Shown here in pieces: positions 43,201-52,008 of a stretch of 64,000 bases of DNA. The translations under genes were made by a program, and so were the position numbers. A model generated the notes under the pieces. It worked only from the letters and a program-made list of their open reading frames with translations, had not been told where the DNA came from and did not search any database. Each line of letters starts with the position of its first letter. The first letter of the stretch is position 1. This DNA is from a virus. Location: the IMG/VR virus record IMGVR_UViG_3300042558_004400, positions 38,800 to 102,799 of that record. One strand, 5' to 3'.

Positions 43201-43418
43201 AATTCATCAGCATACATTGCTGTATCTATTTCCGACGTGCTTACTGGAACAACATTTTCTGGTATCAATCCAGAAAGGTCAGAAACAGATAGGTGCATTT
43301 CTGGAGTAATCTCTGTTGAATTAAACCAACCTAAATTAATTGAATCTTCTGGAAGATGTACAGCCTTTTTTACAGCAGGCTCATTGCCTTGGTTCGTAAC
43401 ATTTTTAAAAGCTTTCAC
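37248..43418 (-). CDS. Giant tail protein with peptidoglycan-binding domain (2056 aa)
   Basis: The protein is beta-rich through most of its length. A Thr/Ala-rich linker near 960-985 and another near 1085-1110 frame an insert of about 110 residues. A PG_binding_1-like domain follows at about 1112-1180 (FVKYVQYTLLKMGY, GLYDSSTGSKIRLLQ, DGIVDSQT), which could hold the virion to the cell wall. Discoidin-like segments (ISFTGVPG, WAVRLGELEVF) come later. The start is GTG 43418 with GAGGAAT upstream. Likely a long baseplate or tail fibre component. Confidence 0.75.
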   Translation of the reverse strand: MKAFKNVTNQGNEPAVKKAVHLPEDSINLGWFNSTEITPEMHLSVSDLSGLIPENVVPVSTSEIDTAMYADEFGVLRYLKTNQEMNQGFGSPIVANSEVSISNYIASEEQADINFNYTGREVAFESEMFIHSYYVSNFFTLLDSTVSNYNGIEKSAELREPSKSGIQVVDGSGNNFLDSNGKNKYKIILEKYTNNRSVVELSGTRYQGLDLYRIIVLLEEVNPKDLYLIYNKYEKNEDNIPYNPFFAYKEKVNTIPYYKYVIEESEVIDPSSSERKVYSTQLFSYKENELLKTRISNDGWKIYAPRKAIQDPRTFQSFNWRLLAKITYNYSNVRNVYADSERATLNVGVLYSGQASDAKNAYVFANMEESVFNLQNYLFQNPIAASTNNKSQRSYWLVNIDDNTIDYSRFDILVWTPTQAITELQGNAVNRALISNASVFIDASLISSNLSYLGIDLSITNTSTGFLTVQDTYKTGHTTMNAWDLSEYNESSTSPRYSIFGKRTEVLNSDSVVPLRTFNASPSTQSSSVALVSVGSNAVIVKRSTNTQNILPSSLVISANPFLYLINDIVRAGISDVSNNGDTNAFPVGTVGSQSTAVSTAIIGPNKFFYNYLSDVNKNKVNNFATNNTTNQSTVLWNVSPWRNLWTINGAVNNGKITVLSDLEKQQYSFSLKAAIGSTDQFFCREIAPSLPGVLIADFDGTLNGGDAESIINADFSNVEFYLECTNPNIKFLNFTDYNSTLSAGGDTLLGQANSSYKIFKLNTQALNQIISAPSSGISLDAYSTINSSEIDFSSITYPYVALGSSEYNNKTNSAIRTPTDFLPGSQDVKDYNFGFKTSISINEITKTVNTYIINWSTNFSSAIGGKADFKNVVFKSARNTGGITRSNFSISEVEENKIQIKQKFSPFNKYRYPGKVFSKTDIVSADQETTASSFNNFHYTGDIDAGNRWDEYFVGKDSFGVTTTTTTGAATATATTTVTRGTALSGATIRAAIIAARDTDGTFDTGSLNFSNGQSINPTGFWATLVWKQNNGITLSVFFHQWLEQYLKAVFGATPTAAQYLSYLATATASFVADKFIEQNPVVYKAAETVTTGGRTAGAVTTSTTTTFTTSRPSTRNGYSESFVKYVQYTLLKMGYAVTINGLYDSSTGSKIRLLQHAADLGFVDGIVDSQTKSVLATYWLDLMKNNLEKYNSYLEDAPSVSKKYISAAVKYSDISNIGVTGREYRRISFTGVPGPTVLEDYIFFKVPQKANDQILHSVTVSTGEWAVRLGELEVFTSDLDLQKFYQRKKERVNIPGVFAVFTAGSHGVINSNSSKTINFSSTLSDAKWIGIRMYSRKINDEKFGPNAEGFSVKNIEFGISSPSTEIPAVYGGISTFEGKAQGTITGYTEISSADEALIDFSTISNMIQKSNVSSINVSKIDFTMSQIVENVTVTKTVSHTPSEQLRYSSTVNKLGDSISFKHEEIDVEINGLTQTNSLYDISPSIVSSFKKNGTASTSAISSGDFSLTQITGRINFYSLKTTLGIAYDSRETSPQVTVSNYFIADADNIASRQNTKNTISVKDGIVVLTDSLGLPVGFPNFSSYAPTTVNSVTNFGFLNLIWDYPTPAPYGLYWQFYNVLTKKFLGKKISYFEYMAYGANNVFIGLNAYDSDMDSGTQNNIVGTPVRAPQSEDSRPTRYICPVYSVKVKSKSKIKISSPPKTLSKFDTWFVNVGIGKFIKDITIPSSYTFTNWMKEYKGKTLKCYYDTTQIKTPNSSIFGHGYYDIHDENPKVISDNTISLRYGSVHCVQEQYDKNLYVNDNYTDASPIRPWIFVSIKNSKGKWIDIPTKEIKDFDKNTGRITFKKEIVPLDPKEIKVTYTIVSPDLMVHQINGEIIPLNPFLGAEDNSPIFIYLLPVRCEELVNNEYSVPSGFAPDGPLKFTKDSTIFDAKSTKYNPLALHIATINVNNTYTFENVSVEDMRIKGGGLKHSVNITNKFSNDLDVASYSDIYTGMSFLHPNGGYVIIQIPQEVMSNFNSRDEIYSIVRNNLTAGVSFDIQDVDGKNWRGIYDAQ
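40478..40540. repeat. Low-complexity GTA/GTG-type repeat coding a Thr/Ala linker
   Basis: A run of short, GTA/GTG-like trinucleotide repeats (plus strand) encodes the TTTTTTGAATATATTT linker of the giant tail protein. Such tracts are prone to length change and often mark domain joints. Confidence 0.65.
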
Positions 43419-43421
43419 AAA

Positions 43422-46400
43422 CTATTCCTCTTCATAATCTGGATGTAGATCAGAGTACTCAACAACATAGGGTGTAGCGCCTAATAAACCCATTTCATAT
43501 TGGGTATATCTAGAAATTGGGTACCAATCGGGCAGATTCCAGGTTGGTGTTGCACTGCTGTTATAGTAAACCTGTTCTGTTAAAGTGTTTACTTTAAATG
43601 CTACGTTTGAAGCGTAATGTTTATAGTTAGGATTTACATTAAAACCAGGGCTAAGAACAGGCTCATCTAGGGTTGATTGTGTAGAGTCATACTTTTCATA
43701 CCAGCAGACAATATCTCCGCTCAAAATAGAAGTTGGTATTCCAGCATCTGTGTTTAGATTAGTTTCAACTGAGACAAACCAATATCCAGGAATAGCATCA
43801 TCTTGGGCTATAAAATTGCCAATATTAAAATAGCCCTGGGAGTCAGAGAGTACTCTGCCGGAGTTATAAGTCTTACCTGGAACTACGTCTGTAGTGCTAT
43901 AGGCTGTATCAAATAGGTCTTTTAAATTTCTAGATTTTCTCCAATAAACAAAAACATTTGGATTTGTTTTTCCATTTATTCTTACAGTTTGAACACCATC
44001 TGCTGTAATAATTTTTGCATCCACTTCTGCTGTCAATCTATCAATTGAGCTTGGGTTTGGCTTTACGTAATAATTAACTGTAGCGCTATAATTGTCCTGA
44101 TCTTTTATGTACAAGTATGAAGAACTTTGATATGGAACATTTGCTCCAGTGTACTTGATCTGAGATCTAGCATAGCCGTCTACATTAGAAGTAATAGTGG
44201 AAGGAGTCGATGATATGTTAGAACCAGATATGATGAAATCTTTATATGGTTTTGGATTTCCGTTTATGTCTTTAGAAAAAACATTTAAAATCATAGAATC
44301 TTTTCCATCAGCAAGTACTTGTTTAGGAGAAAGAATGTAATCAAAAGTATCATAATCATATTCTTCATGAGAAAGATAAATGTACCCAGAATCTAATGCC
44401 GAGTATAATGGATTAAGTTTTAATTCTGGCAATTCGTAATCATCATCTTGAAGTGCTGACTCATACGTTATGTAAGTGCGATAGCTTGCATTTGGAGTAC
44501 TGAGTAATGAAACCTTTGTCCTATAATCATTGTCGACAGTATTGAAATATTGATTGTCTATATTAAAAACGTCTACCACTCTATACGATGCTCTGTAAGA
44601 TCTTCCAATTTTAAATGGTTGATTTTCTGGGAAAGATATAATGTTTATATAATTGTCTTCCGAAGAAACACCAGAGCAAACAGTTTCTCCTGTATATGTA
44701 TCGACTATTGTTACGTCAAATACGTTTGAATATGCTAAATACATACTGTTTGTGTTTTTAGCTGTTATGTATTCGTAATTATAATGAGAATACAAGCTGG
44801 GTGTAGCTTCATCGAAGAATGAAACTTGATTATAATTGACGGTAGATCCACTAGAATCTACCGTTGAAACGATTATTGGAGAACCCTTTCTAGCAAGCTG
44901 TTCTAGAACCACCTCTGGTTGATTAAGGCTTGCGTCAACTTTTGGATCTGCATAGATGAATCTTTCGCCATCTTGGAAATACCAACCACTTCTAATCGAA
45001 GGAGATATATACTTTGTAGCTTCATAGTTAAGAATAGCCTTTACTGGCAAGCTTGATATCTTATATATGCCTGAAGCAGAATCGTAATAGTTTAAAGAAA
45101 CATTTTTCTCAAGATCATCTGTATAGACAGTCTTTTCATTTTCTATAAAGTTATAATCAGTCCATATTGTTACGTCATCATTCTCGTTTATAGCTTCTAC
45201 AGAAGTAAAGTAAAGATTTGGAGATGAGGCGTAATCTCCTAAGCCAAAGTCTGATCTTTGAATGGTGTAATAATCTATTACATTTGAATTTTTAGTCTCA
45301 AGTAAGTCTTGATTTACATTAGGGGATGCGTGAACGACTCCATTTTCAGACATAAAAAAATTGTATTGATCTATTGAATTCGCATTAAATTCTTCCCATA
45401 CAGGATATTCAAACGGGTACACTGCGCCGTCTTTTGATCTAATTACAATTGAACTTGGTGTAGATGCAAATGGTATTTTCGTTTGCGTAAAGAAATAATT
45501 GACCGTTGAACCAGAAGTGTTATCGTAATCTCCATGACTAGATGGAGAAGCTATGGTTGCTCCAATTAAAGATATGTTTATGTTTGGGGATGAAGGTATG
45601 TAGTATGGTTCATTTTCATCTCTATTGACAGAAATTCCACCGTATATCTTTGCAGAATCATATATTGGAGCTTTTTCATAAGAGCCTACCAAGACGTTGT
45701 CTACATGTATATATAATGGAGTTGCATTAGTCGGCATACTGAAGTGCTTCAGGACGTCTGTAATAGACATTGTTATGTTACTCTTGCTGGACCCAACAGA
45801 AGGGTAGTTGATTATGGTGTAATCCCCATAATATCTTACCTTCTGAGTTTGTACTATTCTATTTTTTGCAGCGCTGTATATATTTGAATTTATCTTAATT
45901 TGACCATCACTATAAGTTTGGTTGCTAAAATTTTTTACAACAACCTTAGAGGAATTGTTTGCCATAGATCCAGATGAAAAAGATGCCCAGACATAATCTC
46001 CAGTTGCTCCACTTGGGTTCTTTGATGATATATAGTTAATGGTTGCCTGCTGAACTGCATATAGTGGTATTTGAGTTATAGTGTATGATTCAGTAGCGGA
46101 AGGACTTATAGTATTTAAATATGGTGTGGCTGCGGTGTCTACAGAATAAAAAATAATTTGATTTGATGTTAACCCAGATGGGCCGAATATATCTTTTGTT
46201 ATATATTCCGGAGAAGATGATGAATCAGGAGCATAGGCATTTTTGACATAGTCTGTTAAATTAGCCTTAAAAGTTCTATCTGCGCCTATGTAACCATGTT
46301 GATTTAATTTTAGATAAATCTCATAGTTGATGGTAGCAGTGTCGTGATCGTAGTATGGTTCACTATAAGACAGGTATGTGTCGTATGCAACTTTAATTGG

Positions 46401-48083
46401 CTCGTAGTTATCTGTCGTTACAGTATCATATTTATATCCATAAGCTCTTAGACTAAATGAATATTCTTTTGTTTTTTTATCAAGCTTTTCTAAAACAAGT
46501 CTTGCGTCCTCAAAGTCTCCAATTCCTGGTTGATAGTTTTGAGTAGCCATTGGGGTAGCGTCAGTATATTGAGGGATTCTAGATACGCCCTCTGAAAGTA
46601 CACCGGCGTAATCCCAGTATGCCTCTCCCCATTTGATGTAACCGTAGTTTGAAGGAAACCTTTTATTCAAATCTTCTACAAGATCAAAAAACTCTTGTTT
46701 TGGATTTCCCTCTTCATTAAAATACACCAAGCTATTTAGTATGTCAGTAATCTCTAGAATCTCTGGAGTAGCTCCCTGATATTGAGAGTTAGGAGTTGCT
46801 CCATAAGCTCTCCAAATATCTAGCTCTCTTCTAAGTGTTCTCTTGAGTCCATTTGCAGATATATCAGGAGGATTAATGTATACATCTAATATTCTATTTT
46901 TAAAGTTTTCATTTGACTCAAGATATAACCTTTGAAGCCCAACTCTTAATCCAAATTCATCAAAAGTATTAAAATTTTGAATAGGTATCTGCCCTATTAA
47001 CGTGTTGTCAGTATAGAGTGTCGTATAATTTTTTAAAGTATATAATTGGAATGTAAGAAAGTTATAAAAGAAAACATTGTCAACTAATTTAGATGTAACT
47101 AATTCATCAAAACTAGATAGTCTGCTTAGTTCTATGTTATCTCCTCTAACCATAATAAATCCAGGTTCAATTGGCTGACTAACATAGAGCCAATCAACCT
47201 GTTCTAGATCAACTGAAGCAATAAAAGAATCAAGCTCAACCCTTGTTATTAATCCATCAATTCGATCTAAAAATTCACCTGATGCAGCATTCAAAAACTT
47301 TCCAGCATTTGTTTCTGGGAGGGCTAATAATGGAGTAGATTTTTCTAAAGAATCTTGATATATTTTAGTCCATCCAGGGAACCTTGATAGCATACTCCTA
47401 GTATGATCAGTTATTACCGGACTTACAGTCTCTGCTATATTAATTTGAACCAATAGCAAAAAATTTGAATCAGATAAATCTGTTTCTGAGTCAAACGTTA
47501 TCTCAAATTTGTTATATCTATTTACATTTCGTAAAAATAAAACAGTTACATTTTCATTTGAATTTGATATCTGTCTCCAGTCGGAATCATTATCGCTTTG
47601 TTCTGCGCTTGTTTTTATCTTTAACGAGAAGGTTGGATTTTCATTTCCTTTAAGGTTTGAAAAAGCATGCTTAAAACCAACTATATCTATTTGGCTAGAC
47701 ATATCAACAAAACGTTGAAAGATCACACGTGAGCTTGGCGTCAATAACCTGTATGGAGTTGCTCCATTTACTAGGTCATAATAAGAGAATTCGTCATCTT
47801 CTTCGCTGGAATTATATATGTAATACTCTCCAACATCTTGGTCAGTAACTATTTCTCCATAGTTTGTAACAACGGTGGCATTAGGCAAGGACGGAGTTGC
47901 ATTGGGTAAAGTTTCAGTCCCAGTAAATGTATAGTCCCCTAATAGATTCTGCCCATAAGGGGATCTATACGTTGAGTAATTGGTATAAAACTTATTTGCA
48001 TATAGGTCTATAGAGTCAGTAGTCCATACGTTAGAACTAACGTTGAAATCTTCATTCCTAAGAGCTAAAAAATAAGTTTTCAT
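43422..48083 (-). CDS. Giant baseplate/tail protein with Ig-like domain (1553 aa)
   Basis: The first 300 residues hold a beta-sandwich (FQRFVDMSSQIDIVGF, NKFEITFDSE) and then a helical section with DIWRAYGATPNSQYQ near 435. The long middle is beta-rich. Around 1250-1345 an invasin/Big-type Ig-like domain is seen (LSPKQVLADGKDSMIL, then GNPKPYKDF and TSNVDGYARS). It probably bridges baseplate and fibres and may bind the host surface. A strong AGGAGAAATTT site precedes ATG 48083. The gene is upstream of, and 3 nt from, the 2056-residue gene. Confidence 0.72.
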   Translation of the reverse strand: MKTYFLALRNEDFNVSSNVWTTDSIDLYANKFYTNYSTYRSPYGQNLLGDYTFTGTETLPNATPSLPNATVVTNYGEIVTDQDVGEYYIYNSSEEDDEFSYYDLVNGATPYRLLTPSSRVIFQRFVDMSSQIDIVGFKHAFSNLKGNENPTFSLKIKTSAEQSDNDSDWRQISNSNENVTVLFLRNVNRYNKFEITFDSETDLSDSNFLLLVQINIAETVSPVITDHTRSMLSRFPGWTKIYQDSLEKSTPLLALPETNAGKFLNAASGEFLDRIDGLITRVELDSFIASVDLEQVDWLYVSQPIEPGFIMVRGDNIELSRLSSFDELVTSKLVDNVFFYNFLTFQLYTLKNYTTLYTDNTLIGQIPIQNFNTFDEFGLRVGLQRLYLESNENFKNRILDVYINPPDISANGLKRTLRRELDIWRAYGATPNSQYQGATPEILEITDILNSLVYFNEEGNPKQEFFDLVEDLNKRFPSNYGYIKWGEAYWDYAGVLSEGVSRIPQYTDATPMATQNYQPGIGDFEDARLVLEKLDKKTKEYSFSLRAYGYKYDTVTTDNYEPIKVAYDTYLSYSEPYYDHDTATINYEIYLKLNQHGYIGADRTFKANLTDYVKNAYAPDSSSSPEYITKDIFGPSGLTSNQIIFYSVDTAATPYLNTISPSATESYTITQIPLYAVQQATINYISSKNPSGATGDYVWASFSSGSMANNSSKVVVKNFSNQTYSDGQIKINSNIYSAAKNRIVQTQKVRYYGDYTIINYPSVGSSKSNITMSITDVLKHFSMPTNATPLYIHVDNVLVGSYEKAPIYDSAKIYGGISVNRDENEPYYIPSSPNINISLIGATIASPSSHGDYDNTSGSTVNYFFTQTKIPFASTPSSIVIRSKDGAVYPFEYPVWEEFNANSIDQYNFFMSENGVVHASPNVNQDLLETKNSNVIDYYTIQRSDFGLGDYASSPNLYFTSVEAINENDDVTIWTDYNFIENEKTVYTDDLEKNVSLNYYDSASGIYKISSLPVKAILNYEATKYISPSIRSGWYFQDGERFIYADPKVDASLNQPEVVLEQLARKGSPIIVSTVDSSGSTVNYNQVSFFDEATPSLYSHYNYEYITAKNTNSMYLAYSNVFDVTIVDTYTGETVCSGVSSEDNYINIISFPENQPFKIGRSYRASYRVVDVFNIDNQYFNTVDNDYRTKVSLLSTPNASYRTYITYESALQDDDYELPELKLNPLYSALDSGYIYLSHEEYDYDTFDYILSPKQVLADGKDSMILNVFSKDINGNPKPYKDFIISGSNISSTPSTITSNVDGYARSQIKYTGANVPYQSSSYLYIKDQDNYSATVNYYVKPNPSSIDRLTAEVDAKIITADGVQTVRINGKTNPNVFVYWRKSRNLKDLFDTAYSTTDVVPGKTYNSGRVLSDSQGYFNIGNFIAQDDAIPGYWFVSVETNLNTDAGIPTSILSGDIVCWYEKYDSTQSTLDEPVLSPGFNVNPNYKHYASNVAFKVNTLTEQVYYNSSATPTWNLPDWYPISRYTQYEMGLLGATPYVVEYSDLHPDYEEE

Positions 48084-48098
48084 TTAATAAAATTTCTC

Positions 48099-49373
48099 CT
48101 AGACTTCGTCTAACCAAATTGAATATTCTGAAGTAACACCATTTTCTGGATGGACAAACATTAAATGTTGACATGGTCTACTCATCGAATGGAAGTATTC
48201 TTGTGCATATGTATTATAGCTTTCTGGAGAACCAGAGACTCTTAATATAGTACTTCCAAGGGTCATTTTAGCCTGTTGATGGTAATGTCCCATAAATACA
48301 TCGTCAAAACGTTCAGGAATAGCACCGTCTTTCCATCCCATTACCTTCTTATAGTAACCGTGAGTGGCGCTTGGTGACGGCATTTGGTCACCATGAATTA
48401 ATAATGTTCCATAAGAGCCAATGTAATCAACTGCATACCAGTTTCTTTCGCCTTTTCCATCTGGAATATTGAAAGATATTCTTCCTTCAGACTCAAAAAT
48501 CATTTCACAGATCTTATATAGCAGTCTGTCCATGTTCGTTTCTGGGTCGTGCTGCTTTCTCATGCGTCCACCTACGGCACCATGATTACCTATTACGGCA
48601 GTAACGTGTACGTGTTCGAAGTGCTCAAGGGCAGTTTTAAGGAAATTCCCCAGGATCTTTGGGCCATTAACCCCAACCTGTCGATATATACCAGAGTCAA
48701 TAAGGTGGCTTTGTCCTGGGAAGATTTCCTCACCCTCTACTATGTCTCCCAGTATCCAAACGTGAAGGTTCTTAACTGGATGGTGAGTTCTTTGTATGTT
48801 TGTAATCTCAATCAGCTTATCCATGTAGAGGTCCATTCTTTTATCTAGGACCTCTGTATTATAATCTGGAGTAACTTTACCCATCTGCCAGTCTGCTAGT
48901 ACGGCTACTGCAGTTTCTGATGTTGACAAAGACTTTGGAAATGACGGCTTTGGTATCTTTGGCAGTTCAAATTCGTTAAATGCATCAAAAGCTGCTTGAT
49001 AAACCACATGAGATGCTTCATCTCTTACATTCTTATATTTGTCGATTAGTCTTGCTAGTCTTCTATTTTCTGATCTTAAGAAATCAACAGTGCTAGCCTG
49101 CACGCTAACTGATGGTTGAACCGCTAGTTCCAAAAATATTGACTGCTCATCCTCATCATCTTCCATCAGATCATAATCGGGAACAAACTGTTGAGTATTG
49201 ACAACGGTAAAGTAGCGAGCTGCTTCTTTTTCTTCAATTTGTCTAGAGTCTACTTTTTCTCCTAAAACTGCACCAGGAATATCATCATCCCCACCTACAA
49301 GAGCTTCTGCATTGCCTTTATTCTTGGCTTTGACTATCTGAGTCTGTGTTACTAGATAGGTTGTTTCTGGCAT
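48099..49373 (-). CDS. Metallophosphatase with N-terminal shared domain
   Basis: Residues 1-55 match the free-standing 63-residue protein at 16869 (VT-x-T-x-x-VKA-x-NK). After a linker (60-150), a calcineurin-like phosphoesterase follows: ADWQMG, LGDIVEG, VIGNHG, IHGDQ and MGHYHQ supply the two-metal site in the usual order. It could act on DNA, nucleotides or a protein phosphate. The gene lies between baseplate genes, which is unusual for a DNA enzyme and might mean a virion or assembly role. AAAAGGAAT precedes ATG 49373. Confidence 0.85.
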   Translation of the reverse strand: MPETTYLVTQTQIVKAKNKGNAEALVGGDDDIPGAVLGEKVDSRQIEEKEAARYFTVVNTQQFVPDYDLMEDDEDEQSIFLELAVQPSVSVQASTVDFLRSENRRLARLIDKYKNVRDEASHVVYQAAFDAFNEFELPKIPKPSFPKSLSTSETAVAVLADWQMGKVTPDYNTEVLDKRMDLYMDKLIEITNIQRTHHPVKNLHVWILGDIVEGEEIFPGQSHLIDSGIYRQVGVNGPKILGNFLKTALEHFEHVHVTAVIGNHGAVGGRMRKQHDPETNMDRLLYKICEMIFESEGRISFNIPDGKGERNWYAVDYIGSYGTLLIHGDQMPSPSATHGYYKKVMGWKDGAIPERFDDVFMGHYHQQAKMTLGSTILRVSGSPESYNTYAQEYFHSMSRPCQHLMFVHPENGVTSEYSIWLDEV

Positions 49374-49398
49374 AAAAATTCCTTTTGATAAAAGTTAA

Positions 49399-50556
49399 TC
49401 AAGATATTATAACAGAAAATATCGATACAGACCCTGCAATCATGTACTCTCTTTCAGAATTTATTCTATATATCCCTTTTGGAATTTCTTGACCATTGAC
49501 ACTTACGCTAAGAACGTTAACTGACTTAATGAGATCTGAAGATGTCCTTATCTGGGATTCTATATCACCAAAAGATAAACTACTTCCTATGGTCATGGAA
49601 TTTAAATATCTTTTGACAAACAAAGAAGCTTGATTTTCTACAGAAGTTCTAACAGACTGACTTAAGCCCGAAGGCAGCACTACATTTACTGCAACGTTAA
49701 CTGGAACTCTATCTGCTATTCTTATATTTAATTTTATTCCTACTGGCTTTTTTGAAGACAACGCAGCCAAAATGTTATCAGCCAGTCTTGCGTCTATTCT
49801 TTGAGCTTCTGGAACAACTATAATATCACAGGAACCAAGTCCGTATGAAGACTCTCTTACTCTCACATCTCTTACTCCAGATACTCCAAGGGCATTTAAT
49901 CTCATTGATTCATTGGTTCCATAAGATGATTCTTTTATTGATCTACTAATTCTGAGCCTATAAAGATCATCTGATTCCATGTTCATCATGGAGTAAACCT
50001 CTTTGGGGTTTGAACAAAACACTAATGTTCCATCTGATGAGTTAAAGTTATGCTTGGTCAAAGTTCCTATAGAGGCTGTAAAATCATTTCCCTCAAAATT
50101 GGCCATCAACCTACCAAATACTCTGGTGGTTCCTGCTAATATTATGACGTCGTCTACAAGCTTATATTGATATTGTTTAGTGGAAAAGGATGTTACGTCA
50201 TTATAAATTAATGTATTTTTTGGTATTAAAATATCAGACGCTTGGGGTGAAGATATATAAAACTGAATATTGTAGCTAGCTCTATCCTGCTCTGCTTCGG
50301 ATGCTATTGTTCTTCTTCTGACTGAATACAGTTCGCCAATTAAATCAAGAGCCCTTCCCTTTGCTGTTGACAAACTGGCTTGGTCTATGGCAAACCTTAG
50401 GGCCTCGTATAAGTCCCCTATTTCGACTGCTAAGGCCTCTGCAAAGGCTCTGGCTATGGCACCAGGGTGCGTAGCGGTAATCCCCGCATTCTTCTGCAGA
50501 GACTGTATGATCTGTGTTAAGATTTGATCTTTACTTTTACTGTATACCAGGGGCAT
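49399..50556 (-). CDS. Baseplate J-like protein (gp47 family)
   Basis: The 385-residue protein begins with the typical J-protein helical domain (ATHPGAIARAFAEALAVEI, then SLSTAKGRALDLIGELYSVRRR) followed by LIPKNTLIY and long beta segments. It forms the baseplate wedge that links hub and tail fibres in contractile tails. It is followed downstream by gp25-like and spike genes on the upstream side, the usual cluster. AAGGAG lies before ATG 50556. Confidence 0.92.
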   Translation of the reverse strand: MPLVYSKSKDQILTQIIQSLQKNAGITATHPGAIARAFAEALAVEIGDLYEALRFAIDQASLSTAKGRALDLIGELYSVRRRTIASEAEQDRASYNIQFYISSPQASDILIPKNTLIYNDVTSFSTKQYQYKLVDDVIILAGTTRVFGRLMANFEGNDFTASIGTLTKHNFNSSDGTLVFCSNPKEVYSMMNMESDDLYRLRISRSIKESSYGTNESMRLNALGVSGVRDVRVRESSYGLGSCDIIVVPEAQRIDARLADNILAALSSKKPVGIKLNIRIADRVPVNVAVNVVLPSGLSQSVRTSVENQASLFVKRYLNSMTIGSSLSFGDIESQIRTSSDLIKSVNVLSVSVNGQEIPKGIYRINSEREYMIAGSVSIFSVIIS

Positions 50557-50568
50557 CTTATCTCCTTA

Positions 50569-50952
50569 TTATAGATCTTGCGTAACGGATAGCGTTACTG
50601 GTTGATTAGCGTTGTCTAATATGTGTACATCGAACCTAATTGAATTAGCAGATGTTGGAACTGCTTCAATTGTTATGTTCGCACCCCTAAAAATTCCACC
50701 CTTACTTGGGTCTTCCAGGGCAGATCTAATCATTCTTTTGCCAATTTCTCCAGTAACCATAGTCTGAGGCATTCCGTATAGTACAGAGAGATCGCAACCA
50801 AGTTCGGGATAGGAAGCAAAATCTCCCGTTTCTGTCATTAGTCTTATATATATTTGTTGAACATTCTTCTGTCCGGAGTCTGCAACTACTGCTAAATCAT
50901 TGTTTCCAGTTAGTTTTATATCTCCAGATAGATCAAAGTATAGGTCCGGCAT
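50569..50952 (-). CDS. gp25-like baseplate wedge protein
   Basis: The 127-residue protein matches gp25/GPW family order: DLAVVADSGQKNVQQIYIRLMTETGDFASYPELGCDL, split here only for description, then GEIGKRMIRSALEDP and a C-terminal strand pair. It joins the wedge proteins in the baseplate. It lies 12 nt upstream of the J-like gene. Confidence 0.9.
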   Translation of the reverse strand: MPDLYFDLSGDIKLTGNNDLAVVADSGQKNVQQIYIRLMTETGDFASYPELGCDLSVLYGMPQTMVTGEIGKRMIRSALEDPSKGGIFRGANITIEAVPTSANSIRFDVHILDNANQPVTLSVTQDL

Positions 50953-50953
50953 T

Positions 50954-51640
50954 TTATGTATCGTTTCTTATCCAGGGGAAGTTTTCTAGGTTATCGCTGA
51001 TAGATCCATCTTCTGAATCAATCTTACTTTTAGCCTCACTGAAAGAATATCCGCCTTTAATATACATTATTAAAGACTGAACTTTGCTATCAGAATTTGT
51101 TTTAGCATAGGAATCTATTAAATCCTGTGTATTTTTGGGTATAATTATTTCTCCAGCGCTTGAACCATTGTCTTCAACTGGGTTTTTAGGAGCTGAAAAG
51201 CCATACTTACCATCTATAGTAGTGGGAATATTCAAACCAGGATCCTCTAAATTCTCTAAATTATCTAGAAAATGAGTAGCGTTGTGATAGGCTGGATTGT
51301 TTGAGAATGAATTTGTTTTAATTAGAGCAGGTTCATTGTACATGTCTGAAGCTGGGTTGAAGGACATTCCGTTCCACCTTAGGCCATCATCGTCCCTGGA
51401 ATAGAACTTGATATTGTCAGCAAATATAGAAACACTTCTAGTGTTAGAGTTTATAACTATTCCCACGCCGGGACAAGCAAATATCTCTATCTCACCTGCG
51501 TCTGTTACCCTTAAGAAAGAGTTGTTGTCTGGATGGTTTATTCCAACTTCTCTATTTGAAAATTCTTTTCTTCTTTTAATTTCATAGCTTTCATCAAATA
51601 AATCATTTGAAGTAAATTCTGGATCGTAATCATTAATCAT
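50954..51640 (-). CDS. Putative baseplate spike or hub-associated protein
   Basis: The first half has NSFLRVTDAGEIEIFACPG, GIVINSNTRSVSIFADNIKF and RWNGMSFN, alternating strands like a beta-helix spike or gp5 C-terminal fold. The second half is less regular and acidic. It sits between the gp25-like and OB-fold genes, the usual place for spike parts. The family cannot be named with certainty. Confidence 0.65.
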   Translation of the reverse strand: MINDYDPEFTSNDLFDESYEIKRRKEFSNREVGINHPDNNSFLRVTDAGEIEIFACPGVGIVINSNTRSVSIFADNIKFYSRDDDGLRWNGMSFNPASDMYNEPALIKTNSFSNNPAYHNATHFLDNLENLEDPGLNIPTTIDGKYGFSAPKNPVEDNGSSAGEIIIPKNTQDLIDSYAKTNSDSKVQSLIMYIKGGYSFSEAKSKIDSEDGSISDNLENFPWIRNDT

Positions 51641-51642
51641 AT

Positions 51643-52008
51643 TTAAGCCATAAACTTTGGTATTCCGGTGTCAACAACATTGTTAACAGTGTTCTTATAA
51701 ATAGAATTTTCATCTATAAAATAATTCATTATATAAGGCTGTTTCTCAGAGACATCCCTAAAGGCCACATAGCACCTTGTGCCTGGGGTTGGGGCAACAG
51801 TTTGTATGCCATAACTGAACGGGCACGGGACTTTTGAAAACATGGTACCTACAGTGTTTGAATACTTTTCGTCCAACATAACTACTGCTGTATTGTTTGT
51901 TCTGTCATAACCCATAATTGTACCAGGTCTAGCTTTTGAATCTTGAAATTTATTTAAAGATACTTGATCATTTATTTTTTGATCAAATTTAGGATAATTA
52001 ATTGCCAT
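51643..52008 (-). CDS. OB-fold spike/hub protein
   Basis: From ATG 52008 (TAATG overlap with the lysin stop; AAAGGATC upstream) the 121-residue protein has a beta-barrel pattern (ARPGTIMGYDRTNNTAVVML, then PGTRCYVAFRD and QPYIMNYF) similar to the OB domain of phage gp5/VgrG-type spikes. It likely forms part of the central baseplate spike. Confidence 0.7.
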   Translation of the reverse strand: MAINYPKFDQKINDQVSLNKFQDSKARPGTIMGYDRTNNTAVVMLDEKYSNTVGTMFSKVPCPFSYGIQTVAPTPGTRCYVAFRDVSEKQPYIMNYFIDENSIYKNTVNNVVDTGIPKFMA

